Below, piece by piece: positions 1 through 11,340 of a DNA stretch of 64,000 nt. Each line of letters starts with the position of its first letter. Positions within the stretch are counted from its first letter, which is position 1. The stretch is from assembly GCA_035772735.1 (NCBI GenBank), contig JASDFA010000006.1, forward strand, positions 64,744,001 through 64,808,000, read 5' to 3'. The notes below the pieces were generated by a model. That model was not told the origin of the DNA, searched no databases, and saw nothing but the letters and a program-made list of their open reading frames with translations. This DNA comes from Datura wrightii (taxonomy: Eukaryota; Streptophyta; Magnoliopsida; Solanales; Solanaceae). Both the position numbers and the translations under genes were made by a program.

Positions 1-300
1 CTGAAATTGATCCAAATTTTTAAAAGCTGCTATGCTAATGATATTTCTCATAATTACCATCTTTGGAAAAGGTAGGAATGTCTCATGATAGTCCAAGTCT
101 TCTTGCTGACTATACCCCTTTGCTGCCAATCTAGTCTTATATCTTTCAATGTCATTATTTGCCTTATATTTGATTTTATAAACCCATTTGTAACTAATGA
201 CATGTTGTCTAGGAGGTAGAGGAAGTAATTCTCATGTATGATTATCTTCCAATAATTTGAAGCTCCATGGCTTCAATCCATTTAGGATTATTTGCTGCCT
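1..300 (-). pseudogene. copia reverse transcriptase, N-terminal start
   Basis: Reading the minus strand from about 270 to 60 gives the familiar copia RT opening: a PKW-like segment, then LPLPPRQ, YKWVYKIKYKANNDIERYK, RLAAKGYSQQ and DYHETF. In the family these residues form the fingers region before the catalytic YVDD motif, which would lie beyond the window. At least one in-frame stop interrupts it. The lineage within copia is not determined. Confidence 0.8.
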
Positions 301-318
301 CCTTAAAACTTCTAGGTT

Positions 319-1160
319 CTACTTCAGCTGAGAAGGCCTACAGATAAGCTTATACTCAACTGAGACACCATTATATGACAACACATGTTCAATAGGATAT
401 AGTGAAGTTGCCACAGATCTAGTATAAAATGTTGATGTCACATAATCTTTAGGAGGATTACCTTCCCTAGTAGATCTTCTGAGTACTAATTCTCCTTCTT
501 GTGGTCCAAGAGGAGACACAAAAACATCAAACTCACCAGGTTCAATAGGAAGGGAAGCAGGAACAGAAATATCCAGTTCATTAGAATTAGCATGAACTCC
601 AATAAGATCAATTTTGGGAACAGTGATGGAAACATTGTCTGCCACTGCTGGGGAAGGAGACACCGGAATTGAAGGAGTAGATGGTGTAGAAACCTGTGTT
701 GAAAGAAGATCCTGCCCACCAAATATATCCTCTGACTCTTTGTGATTACCCTTAAAAGGGAATACATATTCCCTAAACACCACATCTCTACTCACAAGAA
801 AAGGACCCTGACAAGCTCATGAAGTCTATACTCCTTTTGTGTTTCTAAATAACCAATAAGAACAGTTCTTCTAGCTCTAGCTTCAAAATTTTCACCCTTT
901 GGCAAAGCAGAGACAAAACTCAAGCAACTAAATACTCTTAAATGATCATATGCAACAAGTTTATTGTATAATACTGCATAAGGGGTCTTCCCTTTTAACA
1001 CTAAAGTAGGTAATTTATTTATCAAATAAACTACAATTTTGACACAATCACTCCAAAATCTATTTAGAATAGAAATTTGGAGTTTCAAGGATCTATCCAC
1101 CCCTAGAATATGTCTATATTTCCTTTCCACCACCCATTCTATTGGAGTGTGTATGGACAT
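319..1160 (-). pseudogene. copia integrase C-terminal part and linker to RT
   Basis: Two overlapping minus-strand open stretches (792-1160 and 319-795) are in different frames and together cover the end of the integrase core and the linker before RT. The first has the integrase landmarks YLINKLPT, the KTPYAVLYNK stretch and a VLIGY-type motif. The second ends in the typical linker motif RRSTREGNPPKDYV. The frame change near 795 is a frameshift relative to a continuous pol polyprotein. The long Ser/Pro/Thr-rich spacer between about 560 and 740 is normal for this linker. Confidence 0.85.
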
Positions 1161-1660
1161 GAATTTTGATGTACAATTCCTAAGAAAGAGATTAATTCAG
1201 AATAGTGAGAATTAAAAAAATTTGTGCCATTTTCTGATCTTAAAACCTTAACAGAAATATGAAATTGATTTTGCACTTCAAGTAAAAAAAACCTTCAACA
1301 CAACAAATTCTTCAGTCGTATGTTGTATCAAACATGTCCAATTATATCTACCATGCTTATCAATAATTGTAATAAAGTAATGTTTTTTGTCAGAAATAGG
1401 AGCTCTATGATGTCCCAACATATCTACATGCAACAATTGGAAAATATTGCTATATTAATAGTCCTAATAGGAAATTACAATCTGGTCTGCTTGGATAGTG
1501 GGCACACCTCACAGAGTCCATGTGCATCCTTATTAGACATAGATGTAAGAATGAAATCTAGAGTACTCATAGAAGGATGGCCCAATCTTCTATGCCATAG
1601 TGTACCATCACCATCATCTAGTCTCTAAACTACTGATTCTGCTATGTAGCTTGTAGCTGA
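1161..1660 (-). pseudogene. copia GAG-pre-integrase and integrase core remnant
   Basis: The minus strand from about 1640 reads LWHRRLGHPSMSTL, then CEVCPLSKQTR: the His-His-Cys-Cys zinc module of the GAG-pre-integrase domain. It is followed by LLHVDMLG, which holds the first catalytic Asp of the DDE core, and a KHYFITIID-type segment. A stop follows KQTR. The second catalytic Asp region is not cleanly readable. The plus-strand open frame over this stretch has no recognisable content and is a shadow. Confidence 0.75.
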
Positions 1661-1759
1661 GTTATCCTCCAATAAATACAATTCAATATTCTCCTTACCA
1701 ATCCCCAATACTCTACAATATAAAGATCCTAAAAAACATAAAATTCTAGATAAAAGGAC

Positions 1760-2060
1760 ACTGAATAAAAAGGATATCTGGTTAGCTTGAAAACTGACAA
1801 CAAATTAAACATAAACATAGAACACATTCTTCAATTTATGACTTCTCAATATTATAGTGGTTCCTGTGTGTGTTACTTCATGCCTGCCACCTGTAGGAAC
1901 TTGGAATTTATAATTCCCCTGTCTACTAGTCCTTATGAGTTCATCCAAACACTCCTTGTGAGATGTAATATGGTGAGATGCTCTGAGTCTACTATCTAAT
2001 TATATGAAAACATATTGGACAATCATGAGCCTGAAAATCACATGTGGTGGTGCCCTTGTT
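1760..2060 (-). pseudogene. copia aspartic protease remnant
   Basis: Between gag and GAG-pre-integrase the minus strand gives a stretch resembling the copia protease: an active-site region read as DSRLRASHHITSH, where the family usually has a DSGA-type motif followed by H-H-I/M, then a VPTGGRHEVTHTGT-like segment. The glycine of the active site is replaced and stops are present. Identification rests mainly on position and the SHHI and TG..V..TG pattern, so it is moderate only. Confidence 0.5.
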
Positions 2061-2229
2061 CATCTTTCCATTGAGTTGCTGATACAATCTTCAAGTATAT
2101 ACCTCCCTTATGCCTATTCATTAATAGCTCCTTCATCCTCTACAACATTGTTGTTGGCATAATGTTTGAGAGTTGCACCTACATTTCCAACCCATACCTT
2201 CTTCTTTCTTTTGATATTTGGTGGATATC

Positions 2230-3260
2230 CAATCATTCTTTAGCAATTATCCTCCAGATGCCCTTTATAACCATAATCTTCACAAATTTTATCTGTTGGT
2301 GGTTTCCTATAGTTTTTAATAGTTAAGAAGTTGTTGTTATGGCTAAAACTAGGATGGTTGATGTGGCTAGGACCAGGTTGATGAGCATAGCTAGGAGTAG
2401 GATAGTGAATGTTGTTATTGTTATGAAATCGAGATTGAGGAGGTCTGTTGAACCTCTTCTTTTTTCCCTATCGTCATGGTCAAGGAATCTCTATGTCCAT
2501 ATGCTACCACTATAGTCCTTTCACTTTCCTCTTGAATCACCAAGGCATAGGCTTGATTAACAGTCAGCACAGGTGTTCTAAGAAAGACACTACTCAGCAC
2601 ATGATTATAACTCTGCTTAAACCCCATTAGAAACTATAACAATCATTGGTTCCTTAACATTTTTACTGAAGTCCTAGATGCGTTACAATTACATCCACTA
2701 CTAGAAACTAGTGCATCTACTTCATCCCAATAATCTTTCATTTTCAAATATTATGTAGTAATTGAATATGTACCTTGAGTCAGTGTCGCAGTGTCCTTCC
2801 ATAACTGGTAAATTTTAGTGAGATTCAACTTGTCAAAATGCTCCTGGAAATCATCCTAGACCTTCTTCGTATCAATGCATAAACAATGCTTGAGACCAGG
2901 TCTGCTGATACAGCAGCTCCAATCCAAGATAACAAAATTGCATTACATCTTTCCTATAGATTTGCCAAGCTTCCTCTGTATTAACTCTTCTTGCAGCTTC
3001 CATCAATGAAGCCAAGTTTGTTCTTCCCTAGCAGAACTAATCGCATTAATTTACTTCATAATGTGTAATTTTTCGGACCTGTTAGCTTAATTCCAATCAA
3101 GGATATTCCTGCTATATCCAAATACTACAAATAGAGGATATGATGAAAATCAATTTGCTCTTTTGTCTCTCCTTCTTGATTTAGCTAATTGAATGGATTA
3201 TTAACATTCGTCATTGTTGCTTCTACTCTGAGCTTTAGCTTGTGAATTTCCTTTTGTTAA
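2230..3260 (-). pseudogene. copia gag remnant with degenerate zinc knuckle
   Basis: A minus-strand gag-like stretch in several frames. The piece at 2421-2627 contains MGFKQSYNHVLSSVFL...TVNQAYALVIQEE, the usual copia gag region before the nucleic-acid-binding tail. At 2243-2284 the minus strand reads CEDYGYKGHLEDNC, a CX2CX4HX4C knuckle in which the second Cys has become Tyr. Stops and frameshifts break the rest. The likely gag start near the PBS is no longer clear. Confidence 0.7.
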
Positions 3261-3292
3261 TAGGTGAGAAAACTTCAAGCAATCCCAGATCA

Positions 3293-3306
3293 CCACTTTG
3301 ATACCA
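3293..3306 (-). other. primer-binding site of the copia element
   Basis: The minus strand reads TGGTATCAAAGTGG directly after the LTR terminal CA. The TGGTATCA core is the usual complement of the 3' end of initiator tRNA-Met in plant LTR elements; the following bases have drifted from the usual GAGC. It fixes the LTR boundary at 3307. Confidence 0.75.
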
Positions 3307-3574
3307 TGATAATTTGATGAATTTCATAGATCTAGTTGGACTACACACATGTATGAACAACTCTTCTATGCATTATGAGAATTAGAAGGCAAAATTTAGG
3401 GAAATTCTTATTCACTTCATAGCAGAAATAGCATACAGAATACTTTATATAGGAGGTAACCAACTTCTAACAACCTAGCAGGCAAATGACTCAAATGCCC
3501 TTATAAGTTGTAACTAACTGCTAGTCAATCCTAATTAACTCTAAGCTTGATTATCTTGATTATCTCCTATTTCA
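3307..3574 (-). repeat. 5' LTR of the copia element (268 bp)
   Basis: On the minus strand it starts TGAAATAGGAG and ends ATTATCA immediately before the PBS, giving TG...CA ends. A TATA box lies at 3443-3451 on the minus strand. The length is normal for copia. The partner LTR is outside the window, so the outer boundary at 3574 is inferred from the TG and from the change to unrelated AT-rich DNA. Confidence 0.7.
3443..3451 (-). promoter_or_regulatory. TATA box in the copia LTR
   Basis: TATATAAAG on the minus strand, about 125 bases into the 268-bp LTR, is the expected place for the core promoter at the U3/R boundary. Confidence 0.55.
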
Positions 3575-3798
3575 TTTTAATATAATATAGATAGATTAAT
3601 AATTGTTGACAATGTTAATTTTGATTACTTGTATTATTTGTTTGAGAAATTCTTAGTTAATGATAAGAATAAAATTGAATAATAATAGTTAATTCTCTCT
3701 CAATTTATCAAAGTGGACAAGTAAGGAAAAATGCACTTTTTTTTAATAGGAAAAGTTCCTTCTTGAAACTATATTTTAAGAGAAAATGGTCTCTAATA

Positions 3799-4053
3799 TA
3801 CTCCTTTTGTTTTATTTTATTTGATCTTTATATTAAAAATATAATTGTTTTTACTTGTTCATTTTAATAAATTAAGAGAAATTTTTTCTAATACTACCCT
3901 TATCATTAAATAATTACCTAAACTAATAATAGTCAAATTTAAATTTTCAAATAATAATTAATAAAGTTAGTTAAATTAAATAAACTTATGATAAATACTT
4001 CTTTAAAGAATGTATAAATCAAATGGGCCATGTAAAATAAAATGGAGGATGTA
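3799..4053. mobile_element. Stowaway-like MITE
   Basis: The left end reads TA-CTCCTTTTGTTTTATTTTA and the right end, on the opposite strand, TA-CATCCTCCATTTTATTTTA, so there are degenerate terminal inverted repeats bounded by TA on both sides. The 5' CTCC and ATTTTA pattern resembles the Stowaway consensus as I recall it. The inside is AT-rich and noncoding. At about 255 bp it is typical for such MITEs. The rest of 3575-4252 is AT-rich with nothing else recognisable. Confidence 0.5.
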
Positions 4054-4252
4054 ATCGGCAAAGCAAAAGAGGTGGTTAAATTTGCTAAGTTAATTGGTGT
4101 TTATTGTTTAAAAAAGAATTTCTTTTTACATTCGTTGAAATTCATCCATCCATTTTATAGAATGATTGGTTCCATTAACTTTGATGCTCTTCGGAATTGT
4201 TTCTTTCAATCAATTTTGTGATAAGAAAAAAAGATTTGACACAATACTATAT

Positions 4253-4257
4253 AGAAC
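4253..4257. repeat. left target-site duplication of array A (AGAAC)
   Basis: AGAAC immediately precedes the TG of LTR1 and is repeated exactly at 21556-21560 after the CA of LTR3. A 5-bp TSD is what Ty3/gypsy integrase makes. Confidence 0.9.
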
Positions 4258-4513
4258 TGTAACGAGCCGAATATCGTTACAGGATGAACAGGGACTTAGA
4301 ACTTGAAAATAGATTCGGGGAGGGATAAAACTTCTGTGAACCAAGCTAAGTGTGAAATTGGAAATTTTCGGGTAGCTTTTGGTTCATGGGACCGCTATAG
4401 GGGTGGAATTCCCGCTGCAGTGAGATCATAGTAACAGTCGAAGTCCTGTCATGACCAATTTTGAAATTAACTGCTGGAAGCATCGTAGTGATACTTTGAC
4501 TGCTGTAGCGGGT

Positions 4514-4525
4514 CCGCTGCAGCGG
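4514..4525. repeat. perfect palindrome CCGCTGCAGCGG in LTR1
   Basis: Twelve-base perfect palindrome, part of a cluster of diverged versions (4388-4533). It ends 18 bases before GGGTTTTAAG at 4544-4553, a TATA-like core conserved in all A/D LTRs. Confidence 0.8.
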
Positions 4526-4543
4526 ACGACGGGAATCAGAAGT

Positions 4544-4553
4544 GGGTTTTAAG
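4544..4553 (+). promoter_or_regulatory. probable TATA-like core GGGTTTTAAG in LTR1
   Basis: The same ten bases occur at 11721-11730 (LTR2), 19513-19522 (LTR3), and on the minus strand at 38247-38256 (solo LTR D) and 62205-62214 (LTR of G), always downstream of a palindrome cluster. Position and TTTAA content suggest the core promoter. There is no direct evidence of transcription. Confidence 0.4.
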
Positions 4554-5320
4554 TGGGAATTCTGGGTTATTTTTCATTATTTCCAAAATGTGAGAAACCA
4601 AGGTCTGAAGGCAGTTTCTTCTCCATAGCAAAGAATTATTACGCTCAGGTGAGTTCTTGTCCCCTAGCCCCTTTAATGGGTGTTAATTATTGTAGAAAGC
4701 TTAGGGGGGACCCGTTAATGGTGAATTAATGATCTTAGAGAATCCTAGGTTGATGAACAAGGGTTGGATTGTGGGATGATTGGGGGGTAATTTGGGTTGA
4801 TGTTTGATAGTTTTGATTACTCTCCTAGAATTATGTGTAGGGAACAAGGGTTATGCGGAAATTGAACTAATGTCGAACAGAATTGGGGTTTTACTTTCGG
4901 AAACACCTCAAAAGGGAGGGTTTGATCTAACTAGACCCATGATTGAAGAGTAAGTAATGAATTATTCTTGTTGTGTAGATTCTGAATGATCCAAAGCATT
5001 AAGGAAGGGCAAGGCTCATGTTGAGTAGCCGAATTGTTGTCTTCGAATTTCGAGGTAGGTTATGGTTAGAAGTATTAACCCTGTATAATGACATGTATGC
5101 ATTTGTAATAATGATATGAGATTGGTCTTCAGACATTACCTGTTTTTAAACGATTTATTTGAATAATTAGGAGAGATCATGTTAATATGACATGATTCTT
5201 GAGCTTTTGTGTAAATTTTATTGAATTGTGAAGTGTATTTCTTTAAAAGAATGCTACAATGTTAATCGATGATCTATGTTTGTGCAGGTGAGGCAGTGGA
5301 ATGTAGAATCCTAAGTGTTG

Positions 5321-5433
<113 letters not shown>

Positions 5434-6239
5434 TGAGTTTTATCATGTTGTACTTAATGGATGAAGAATGGATTGGATAATAAAAGTATCCTGAGATGAG
5501 TGGCTCGTGCTCGAGTGGAGCATATCGGCGAGTGATATTGTTGAGTAACTCGAGTCTGAAGGGAGCATTTCTATGAGCATATATAGGAGCGGGTGTACGC
5601 CGACACATTATATGAATTTGTAGAGTCCCATGTAGGTCATGATTGCAAGGGCAAATTAAGACCCTCTGGCATGTGTGTACACTGAGATCGTGAATTTTGA
5701 GTGGTAATAGGGACATGGAGGAGGCCTGTGCTCGATATTTCACCATATGTTTTACTTTGTTTTTGTCGTGCTGGTGCTTATATATATGAAGGAACGAAAA
5801 AGGTACAAAATGGTTATGGGAAAATTTGTACTTTGTTATGTAATTTTAAATGAGTGACATGAATCTAGTTCTAATTGTGTCACAGTCATGATGCTGGTAA
5901 TTGTTGAGTGTATTTTTTCTTGTAATTACCTATTACAATTGTAAGGGATACACAATTTCTATTTATTGATTCACAGATGGTGTGATTGTTGAAATGATCT
6001 ATAGAACATGTGAATTGATGAACTATTGAATTGATTAACTGATGAACTTTTGAAGGTGCAGCTAAGTCGCGCTACTACCTAAGGTAGTACCGCTACAGCG
6101 AAAATCCTTTCGCTGCGGCAAGACCGCTATAGAGATTAAGTGATCATAGCAGCGGACGACCCAACCCAGCGAGCAGGCCGGCGAACCATCGAAAGATTAA
6201 TGTGAGTTCCAGTCACGGCCATTTGGATCGTGATGAAGT

Positions 6240-6251
6240 TGGTCTCAGAGC
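6240..6251 (+). other. primer-binding site, array A copy 1
   Basis: TGGTCTCAGAGC follows LTR1. It is one base away from the common initiator-tRNA-Met PBS TGGTATCAGAGC, and the same place in copy 2 reads TGGTATTAGAGC (14023-14034). It sets the LTR/internal boundary. Confidence 0.75.
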
Positions 6252-6455
6252 CATAGGTTCGTTAATGTCATTGCACAAAGATGGGTCTTGTGGAGTCTCG
6301 CGGATCGCTTGCGGAGATGTCCATGACTTATCTTTGAGAGGCTGCAGGACTTTAGGAAACTCCTTTCTTCTTTCCTCTCGTGAAATTAGTTGATTGAAAT
6401 TGGTATCTGGTGATCCATATTGGTATCTAACAACTTTCTCATCTTTCTTTCTCAG

Positions 6456-7925
6456 TTGGTGAGAAGACGCGCCAATGGTAATAGAGACGCAGAACACGAT
6501 CCAGTAATGGCAGCGTAGTTCGCAATAGAGAAAGGAGCAGAGGTCGAGGATGGAGGCCTTCTACTACTAGAGGAGGGGCTCATGCTCCTGCTCTAGTCAG
6601 GGAGAGGTCTGTATCTCCTATTCCATTAGAAGTACCGAAGTAGGTGGCTGTTGAAGTTGAAATTCCGACGCAGGGAGAAGCTTCTACCGCGCCAACACCT
6701 CTAAGGTTCTAGCTTAGATCCTCAACATCCTGAGTGGCCTTGGGGGTACTAGGGCAGTGACAACAACTCTAGTGGGATAGCAGTTGGGGATACAACATGC
6801 AGCTACTGTGGCTCCTCGAATTGATGATATGTCTGAAGCTGTCATGTTCCCGAGACCGGTAGTGGGATCGGTGATGACCGACAAGGAGCATGACCTGTTT
6901 TGGAGGCTCACCAAGATGAAGCCTCCCACTTTCTATAGCATAGAGGCAGGGGATGCCTACGAGTTCATTATCGACTTCCATGAGAGGCTCCACAAGATAG
7001 GGGCGGTGGAGAGGTACGGAGTAGAGTTTGTTACCTTTCAGATGATAGGGGATGCTAAGCTCTAGTGGAGCGCAGACTAGCGGGGTCACCACCATTGACT
7101 TGGACCCAGTTCTAGTCCACATTCTTGGAGAAGTATGTTCCTTGCACTCTAAGGGATAGAAGATGAGATAAGTTCTCCACCATTGAGTAGGGAACTCATC
7201 TGTTGTAGTATACGAGGCGCGATTTCACTCATTGTCCAGGTATGCTCTACGTTTACTGCCCACAGAGGAGGAGAGGATTAGGCGGTTTGTTAAAGGCATG
7301 AATATGGGTCTCCAGGTATCAACTCTTAATATGGTCTCCTTAGGTAAGACCTTCTAGGAGGTGATAGAGTATGTGAAGTCATTTTAAGGGGTGAGACAGG
7401 AGGGGTATGCGTGTCGAGAAGAAGGCTCGGCGAGTGGGTTCTTTTGCTAAGGTTCTGGCACTACATGGTTTTTCTGAGCCTCCCATTCAGTCTTCCATGC
7501 AGGTATCAGTCGGAGGTCCGCCGGGGATGGCTCCGCGATTGTCAGGTGTAGTTGGAGGTACTCAGATTGTTCATTCAGACTTGGGAGCTCGACTTATTTC
7601 CTCTGTTCCAGCTTAAAGACCAGTTATTAAGAAGGTCTATCATGAGTGTGGTAAGTATGGCCACATTCATAGATGGTGCCCCAGGTTCAGACAAGGCGGG
7701 TATATTGTATTTCACCCAGCTCCTCAAGCTCCAACCCCTACTAGGAGAGGAGGTAATGCATTCAGTCAGGATCATCCACAGCTAGGACATGATGGTCAGC
7801 CAACCATTAGAGGTGGTGTTCAACAGGGTAGGGGACATACTCAGGTGGGTAGGGCTGGCAACCAAGCAGGTAGAGGGGTGGCATAGCCCAAAGGGGGTAG
7901 TTCTCAGGTGGATAATTAGGCCCAT
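6456..7925 (+). pseudogene. gag of array A, copy 1
   Basis: Homologous to the better preserved gag at 14225. The start codon is lost (TTG at 6456 where copy 2 has ATG). The capsid-like core is readable at 6784-7065 (KPPTFYSIEAGDAYEFI then FVTFQMIGDAKL), a retrotransposon-gag domain. It is followed by TAG stops at 7063 and 7078, also present in copy 2. The zinc knuckle at 7638-7679 reads YHECGKYGHIHRWC, so the first Cys of CX2CX4HX4C is Tyr. Frameshifts break the rest. Confidence 0.85.
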
Positions 7926-7934
7926 TTCTATGCT

Positions 7935-8420
7935 TTTCCTAGTAGGTTAGAGGTAGAGGCTTCAGACACCGTTATTACAAGTATGATCTTCGTGTCCGAT
8001 AAAGTGGCTATTTCTTGTTTAATTCGGGCTCTACATTTTCTTATGTGTCTTCTTAACTTGCATTGTGTTTGGATCTTGTTTATGATGGGATTGATACTCC
8101 TCTCCCTGTGTCTACTCCTGTTGGGGATTCTGTGGTGGCGGATAGGGTGTTCATGATTGTGTTGTTGATTTTGTGGGGCTTGACACTCCGGCATGCTTAG
8201 TGATCTTAGACATGGTTGATTTTGATGTAATTTTGGGAATGAGCTGGTTGTCCCCTTACCACGCCATTCTAGATTTCCATGCAAAGATCGTCACTATATT
8301 GGGGCCTGGGGCGTCTAGGTTGTATTTGAAAGGGAATTGTAGCCCTGCTCCTAAGAAACTCATCTCTTATATTTGTGCCTGCAAGTTGATAGAGGGGGTT
8401 TTTCAGCGTATCTAGCTCAT
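7935..8420 (+). pseudogene. aspartic protease of array A, copy 1
   Basis: The active-site region reads FNSGSTFSYV at about 8018-8047, so the catalytic Asp of the usual DSGS is Asn (codon 8021-8023). Downstream come VSTPVGDSVVADRV and VILDMVDFDVILGMSWLSPYHAI (8203-8274), the flap region of plant gypsy proteases. A stop follows YVSS and a frameshift lies near 8150. In life it would cleave the gag-pol polyprotein; here it cannot. Confidence 0.85.
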
Positions 8421-9270
8421 ATTCAGGACACTAGTTATGAGGGTCCTTCCATGGAGTCGGTCTTGGTTATTCATGAGTTTTTAGAGGTCTTTCTTATAGA
8501 TCTGCCCCGCATTTCACCGGACAGTGACATTGACTTTCGTATAGATTTAGAGCCGGGGACTCGACCAAATTCTATTCCTCTATACCAAATGGCACCTGCT
8601 GAGTTGAGAGAGGAAAATTTGCAAGAGTTTCTTAGTAAAGGATTCATCAGACCGAGCGTGTCTCCATGCGGTGCTCAGATTTTGTTTGTAAAGAAGAAGG
8701 ATGGTAGTATGCGGATGTGCATCGACTACCGTAAGTTGAATAAGGTAACTATTAAGAACAAGTACCCTCTTCCTCGAATAGATGTTTTGTTTGATCAGTT
8801 ACGGGAAGCAATGGTTCTTTCAAAGATTGACTTGATGTCTGGTTAGCACCAGCTGAAATCGGGACTGAGGATATTCCCAAACCATCCTTTCGGACCAGGT
8901 ATAGCCATTATGAGTTTTCGGTCACGTTGTTCGGACTCACTAATGCTTCAGCTGCATTCATGATCCTGATGAATGGTATTTTCAAATCTTATTTGGATTC
9001 CTTTTTTATTGTGTTTATTAATGATATCTTTGTGTATTCCAAGACCAAGCAGGAGTATGAAATCATCTACGAATTGTGTTGGGATTACTGAGGCAGAAAC
9101 ATTTGTATGCTAAGTTCACCAAGTGTGAGTTTTGGTTGGAATCAGTGTCTTTTCTAGGACATGTGGTTTCCAAGGAGGGAATCCAAGTTGATCCAAAAAA
9201 GGTGGAGGCGGCCAAAAACTAGGCGAGGCCAACTAATGTGACGGAAATTCAGAGTTTTATGGAGCTAGCC
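8421..9270 (+). pseudogene. reverse transcriptase of array A, copy 1
   Basis: The frame is open to 8846 with the RT landmarks KGFIRPSVSPCGAQILFVKKKDGS, MRMCIDYRKLNKVTIKNKYP and LPRIDVLFDQL. The catalytic box normally read as FIDD is FIND (9014-9025), the first Asp changed to Asn at 9020-9022. YSKTKQEYE and FLGHVVSKEGIQVDPKKVEA follow in shifted frames. Stops at 8844 and later. Confidence 0.9.
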
Positions 9271-9399
9271 AGTTACTCCCATCAGTCCGTGAAGGGTTTC
9301 GCCTCCATCTCTTTGGCGTTGATCAAGTTGATGCAAAAGGATGTACCTTTCTAGTGGTCAGAGGAATGTGAAGCAAGTTATTAGAAACTCAAGACTCTG

Positions 9400-9790
9400 C
9401 AAACCATAACACCTATTCTGGTGTTACTGGTGAAAGGTAAAGACTTTGCTGTTTATTGTGATGCCTCACAGTCTGGGCTAGGTGTTATGTTAATGCAGAA
9501 AGGACAAGTTATTGCTTATGCCTCGAGATAGTTGAAGGTGCACGAAAAGAATTACCCCACACAAGACTTGGAGTTAGCAGTAGTGGTGTTTTCCCTACAA
9601 ATTTGGAGGCTCTATTTGTATGGAGCTCGATCTAAGGTGTTCACAGATCATAACAGCTTGGAGTATGTATTCCCCTAGAAAGATCTCAATTTTAGGCAGA
9701 GGAGATAGATGGAGCTGCTTAAAGATTAAGATATCACTATCCTATACCACCCAGGAAAGGCCAATGTTGATGCAGATGCGTTGAGTCGGA
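9400..9790 (+). pseudogene. RNase H of array A, copy 1
   Basis: DFAVYCDASQSGLGVML (first catalytic Asp at 9460-9462), IAYASR, HEKNYPTQDLELA (the Glu of the active site), VFTDHNSLEYVF (second Asp) and ILYHPGKANVDADALSRK follow in order. Several TAG codons interrupt it, including 9676-9678, which is matched at 17466-17468 in copy 2. Confidence 0.88.
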
Positions 9791-11340
9791 AGACGGTGAG
9801 CATGGGTAGTTTAGCTTGCTTAGAAGTTACTCAGTGGCTGATGGCCAGAGAAGTTCAAACTTTGGCAAACAGTTTGGTTAGGTTGTCGCTGATAAAAACT
9901 GGTGGGACAATAGCTAACATGGAGGCTAAATCCTCAATGGTAGAGGAAATCAAAACCAAGCAGTTCGAAGATGAAAAGCTGAGTATGATTATGGATAAGG
10001 TTCTGCGGGGAGAAGCCAAGGAAGCAGGGTTAGATTATGAAGGGGTCCTAAGAATAAAGGGGCGGGTGTGTGTTCCCCGAGTTGGTGAGATTATTAAAAC
10101 TCTATTGGCAGAAGCTCACAACTCGAGGTACTCCATTCACTCTGGAGTCACCAAGATGTACCATAATATGAAACAACACTATTCGTGGGGTAGTAAAAAG
10201 AGGGATATTATGGGATACGTTGCTCAGTGTTTGAATTTTCAACAGGTGAGGTATGAGCACCAAAATCTTAGAGGAGTACTTTAGATGATGCCTATCCCTG
10301 GTTTGAAATAAGAGAGAATAGAAATGGATTTTGTGGTGGGTCTTCCCAAGACCTTGGGAAAATTTGACTCAATTTGGATCATTGTGGATAGATTGACCAA
10401 ATCGGCTCATTTCTTTCCAGTCTAGGTGACTTACAATGCCGAGAAACTAGCTAAACTGTACATGAAAAAAGTGATTCAGTTGTATAGGGCGCCTGTTTCA
10501 ATTGTATCAGACAGGGGTACTCAGTTCACTTCTCATTTTTAGAGGACCCTGCAGGCTGAGTTGGGTACGAGGTAGGACTTGAGCACAACCTTTCATCCTC
10601 AGATAGATGGACAATCGGAACGAACTATCTAGGTATTAAAGGACATGATCCCATTGTGTGTAATAGACTTTGGAGGCCATTGGGATAAATTCTTACCCTT
10701 GGCAGAGTTCACATATAACAATAGCTATCGAGCATTGGCATAGCGCTATCTGAGGCTCTGTACGGGAGAAAATGCAGGTCTCCAATTGGGTGATTTGACG
10801 CATTTGAGGTGAGGCCTTGGGGGACTAATTTGTTAAAGGAGTCCTTAGAAAGGGTTCAGATAATTCAAGAGTGTCTGGTGGTGGCTCAAAGTAGATAAAA
10901 GCAGTACGCAGACAAGAAAGTCAGAGATGTGGAGTTTATGAAGGGGGAGCATGTGCTGCTCAACATGTCCCCTACGAAGTGGTGATGAGGTTTGGGAAGC
11001 GGGGTAAGCTTAGCCCAAGGTATATTGGGCCATTTGAATTACTCCGGTGTGTGGGGGAAGTGGCTTATGAATTGGCTTTACCGCTAGGATTTCCTGGAGT
11101 GCATTCGATGTTCCATGTGTCAATGCTGAAAAAGTATCATAGGGATGGGACATATATTATCAAGTGGGACTTTGTGCTGCTGGATGAGATTCTGTCATCT
11201 GAAGAGCAGCCTATAGTGATATTGGCTAGAGAGGTTCAAAAGAGATTGGGACAGTAAAGGTCTAGTGGAAGAATCGTCTTATTGAGGAAGCCATTTGAGA
11301 GACTGCGGTTGATATGCAGATCAAGTATTCCCAGCTGTTC
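9791..11340 (+). pseudogene. integrase with C-terminal tail, array A copy 1
   Basis: Open to 10284 with the HHCC zinc region (SIHSGVTKMYH...VAQCLNFQQV; the last Cys is Phe). The core follows: MDFVVGLPK (D1, about 10325), VSDRGTQF (D2 at 10510-10512) and QSERTI (E at 10618-10620), broken by stops, one of them TAG at 10423 shared with copy 2. The open stretch 10979-11257 has GKLSPRYIGPFELL, FHVSMLKKYHRDGTY and LAREVQK, then decays where a chromodomain would be. Confidence 0.88.

Larger units (their letters stand above)
1..3574 (-). mobile_element. Ty1/copia element, 5' part, decayed
   Basis: On the minus strand the order is 5' LTR (3307-3574), PBS, gag with a zinc knuckle, a protease remnant, GAG-pre-integrase, integrase, then the start of reverse transcriptase at the window edge. 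Integrase before reverse transcriptase defines Ty1/copia order. Frames are broken by many stops and frameshifts, so it is dead. The rest of RT, RNase H and the 3' LTR lie left of base 1, so neither age nor TSD can be judged. Confidence 0.9.

Noticed and set aside
1320..1999. Plus-strand open frames over the copia element
   Set aside because: They lie opposite readable integrase and protease remnants and contain no recognisable domain.
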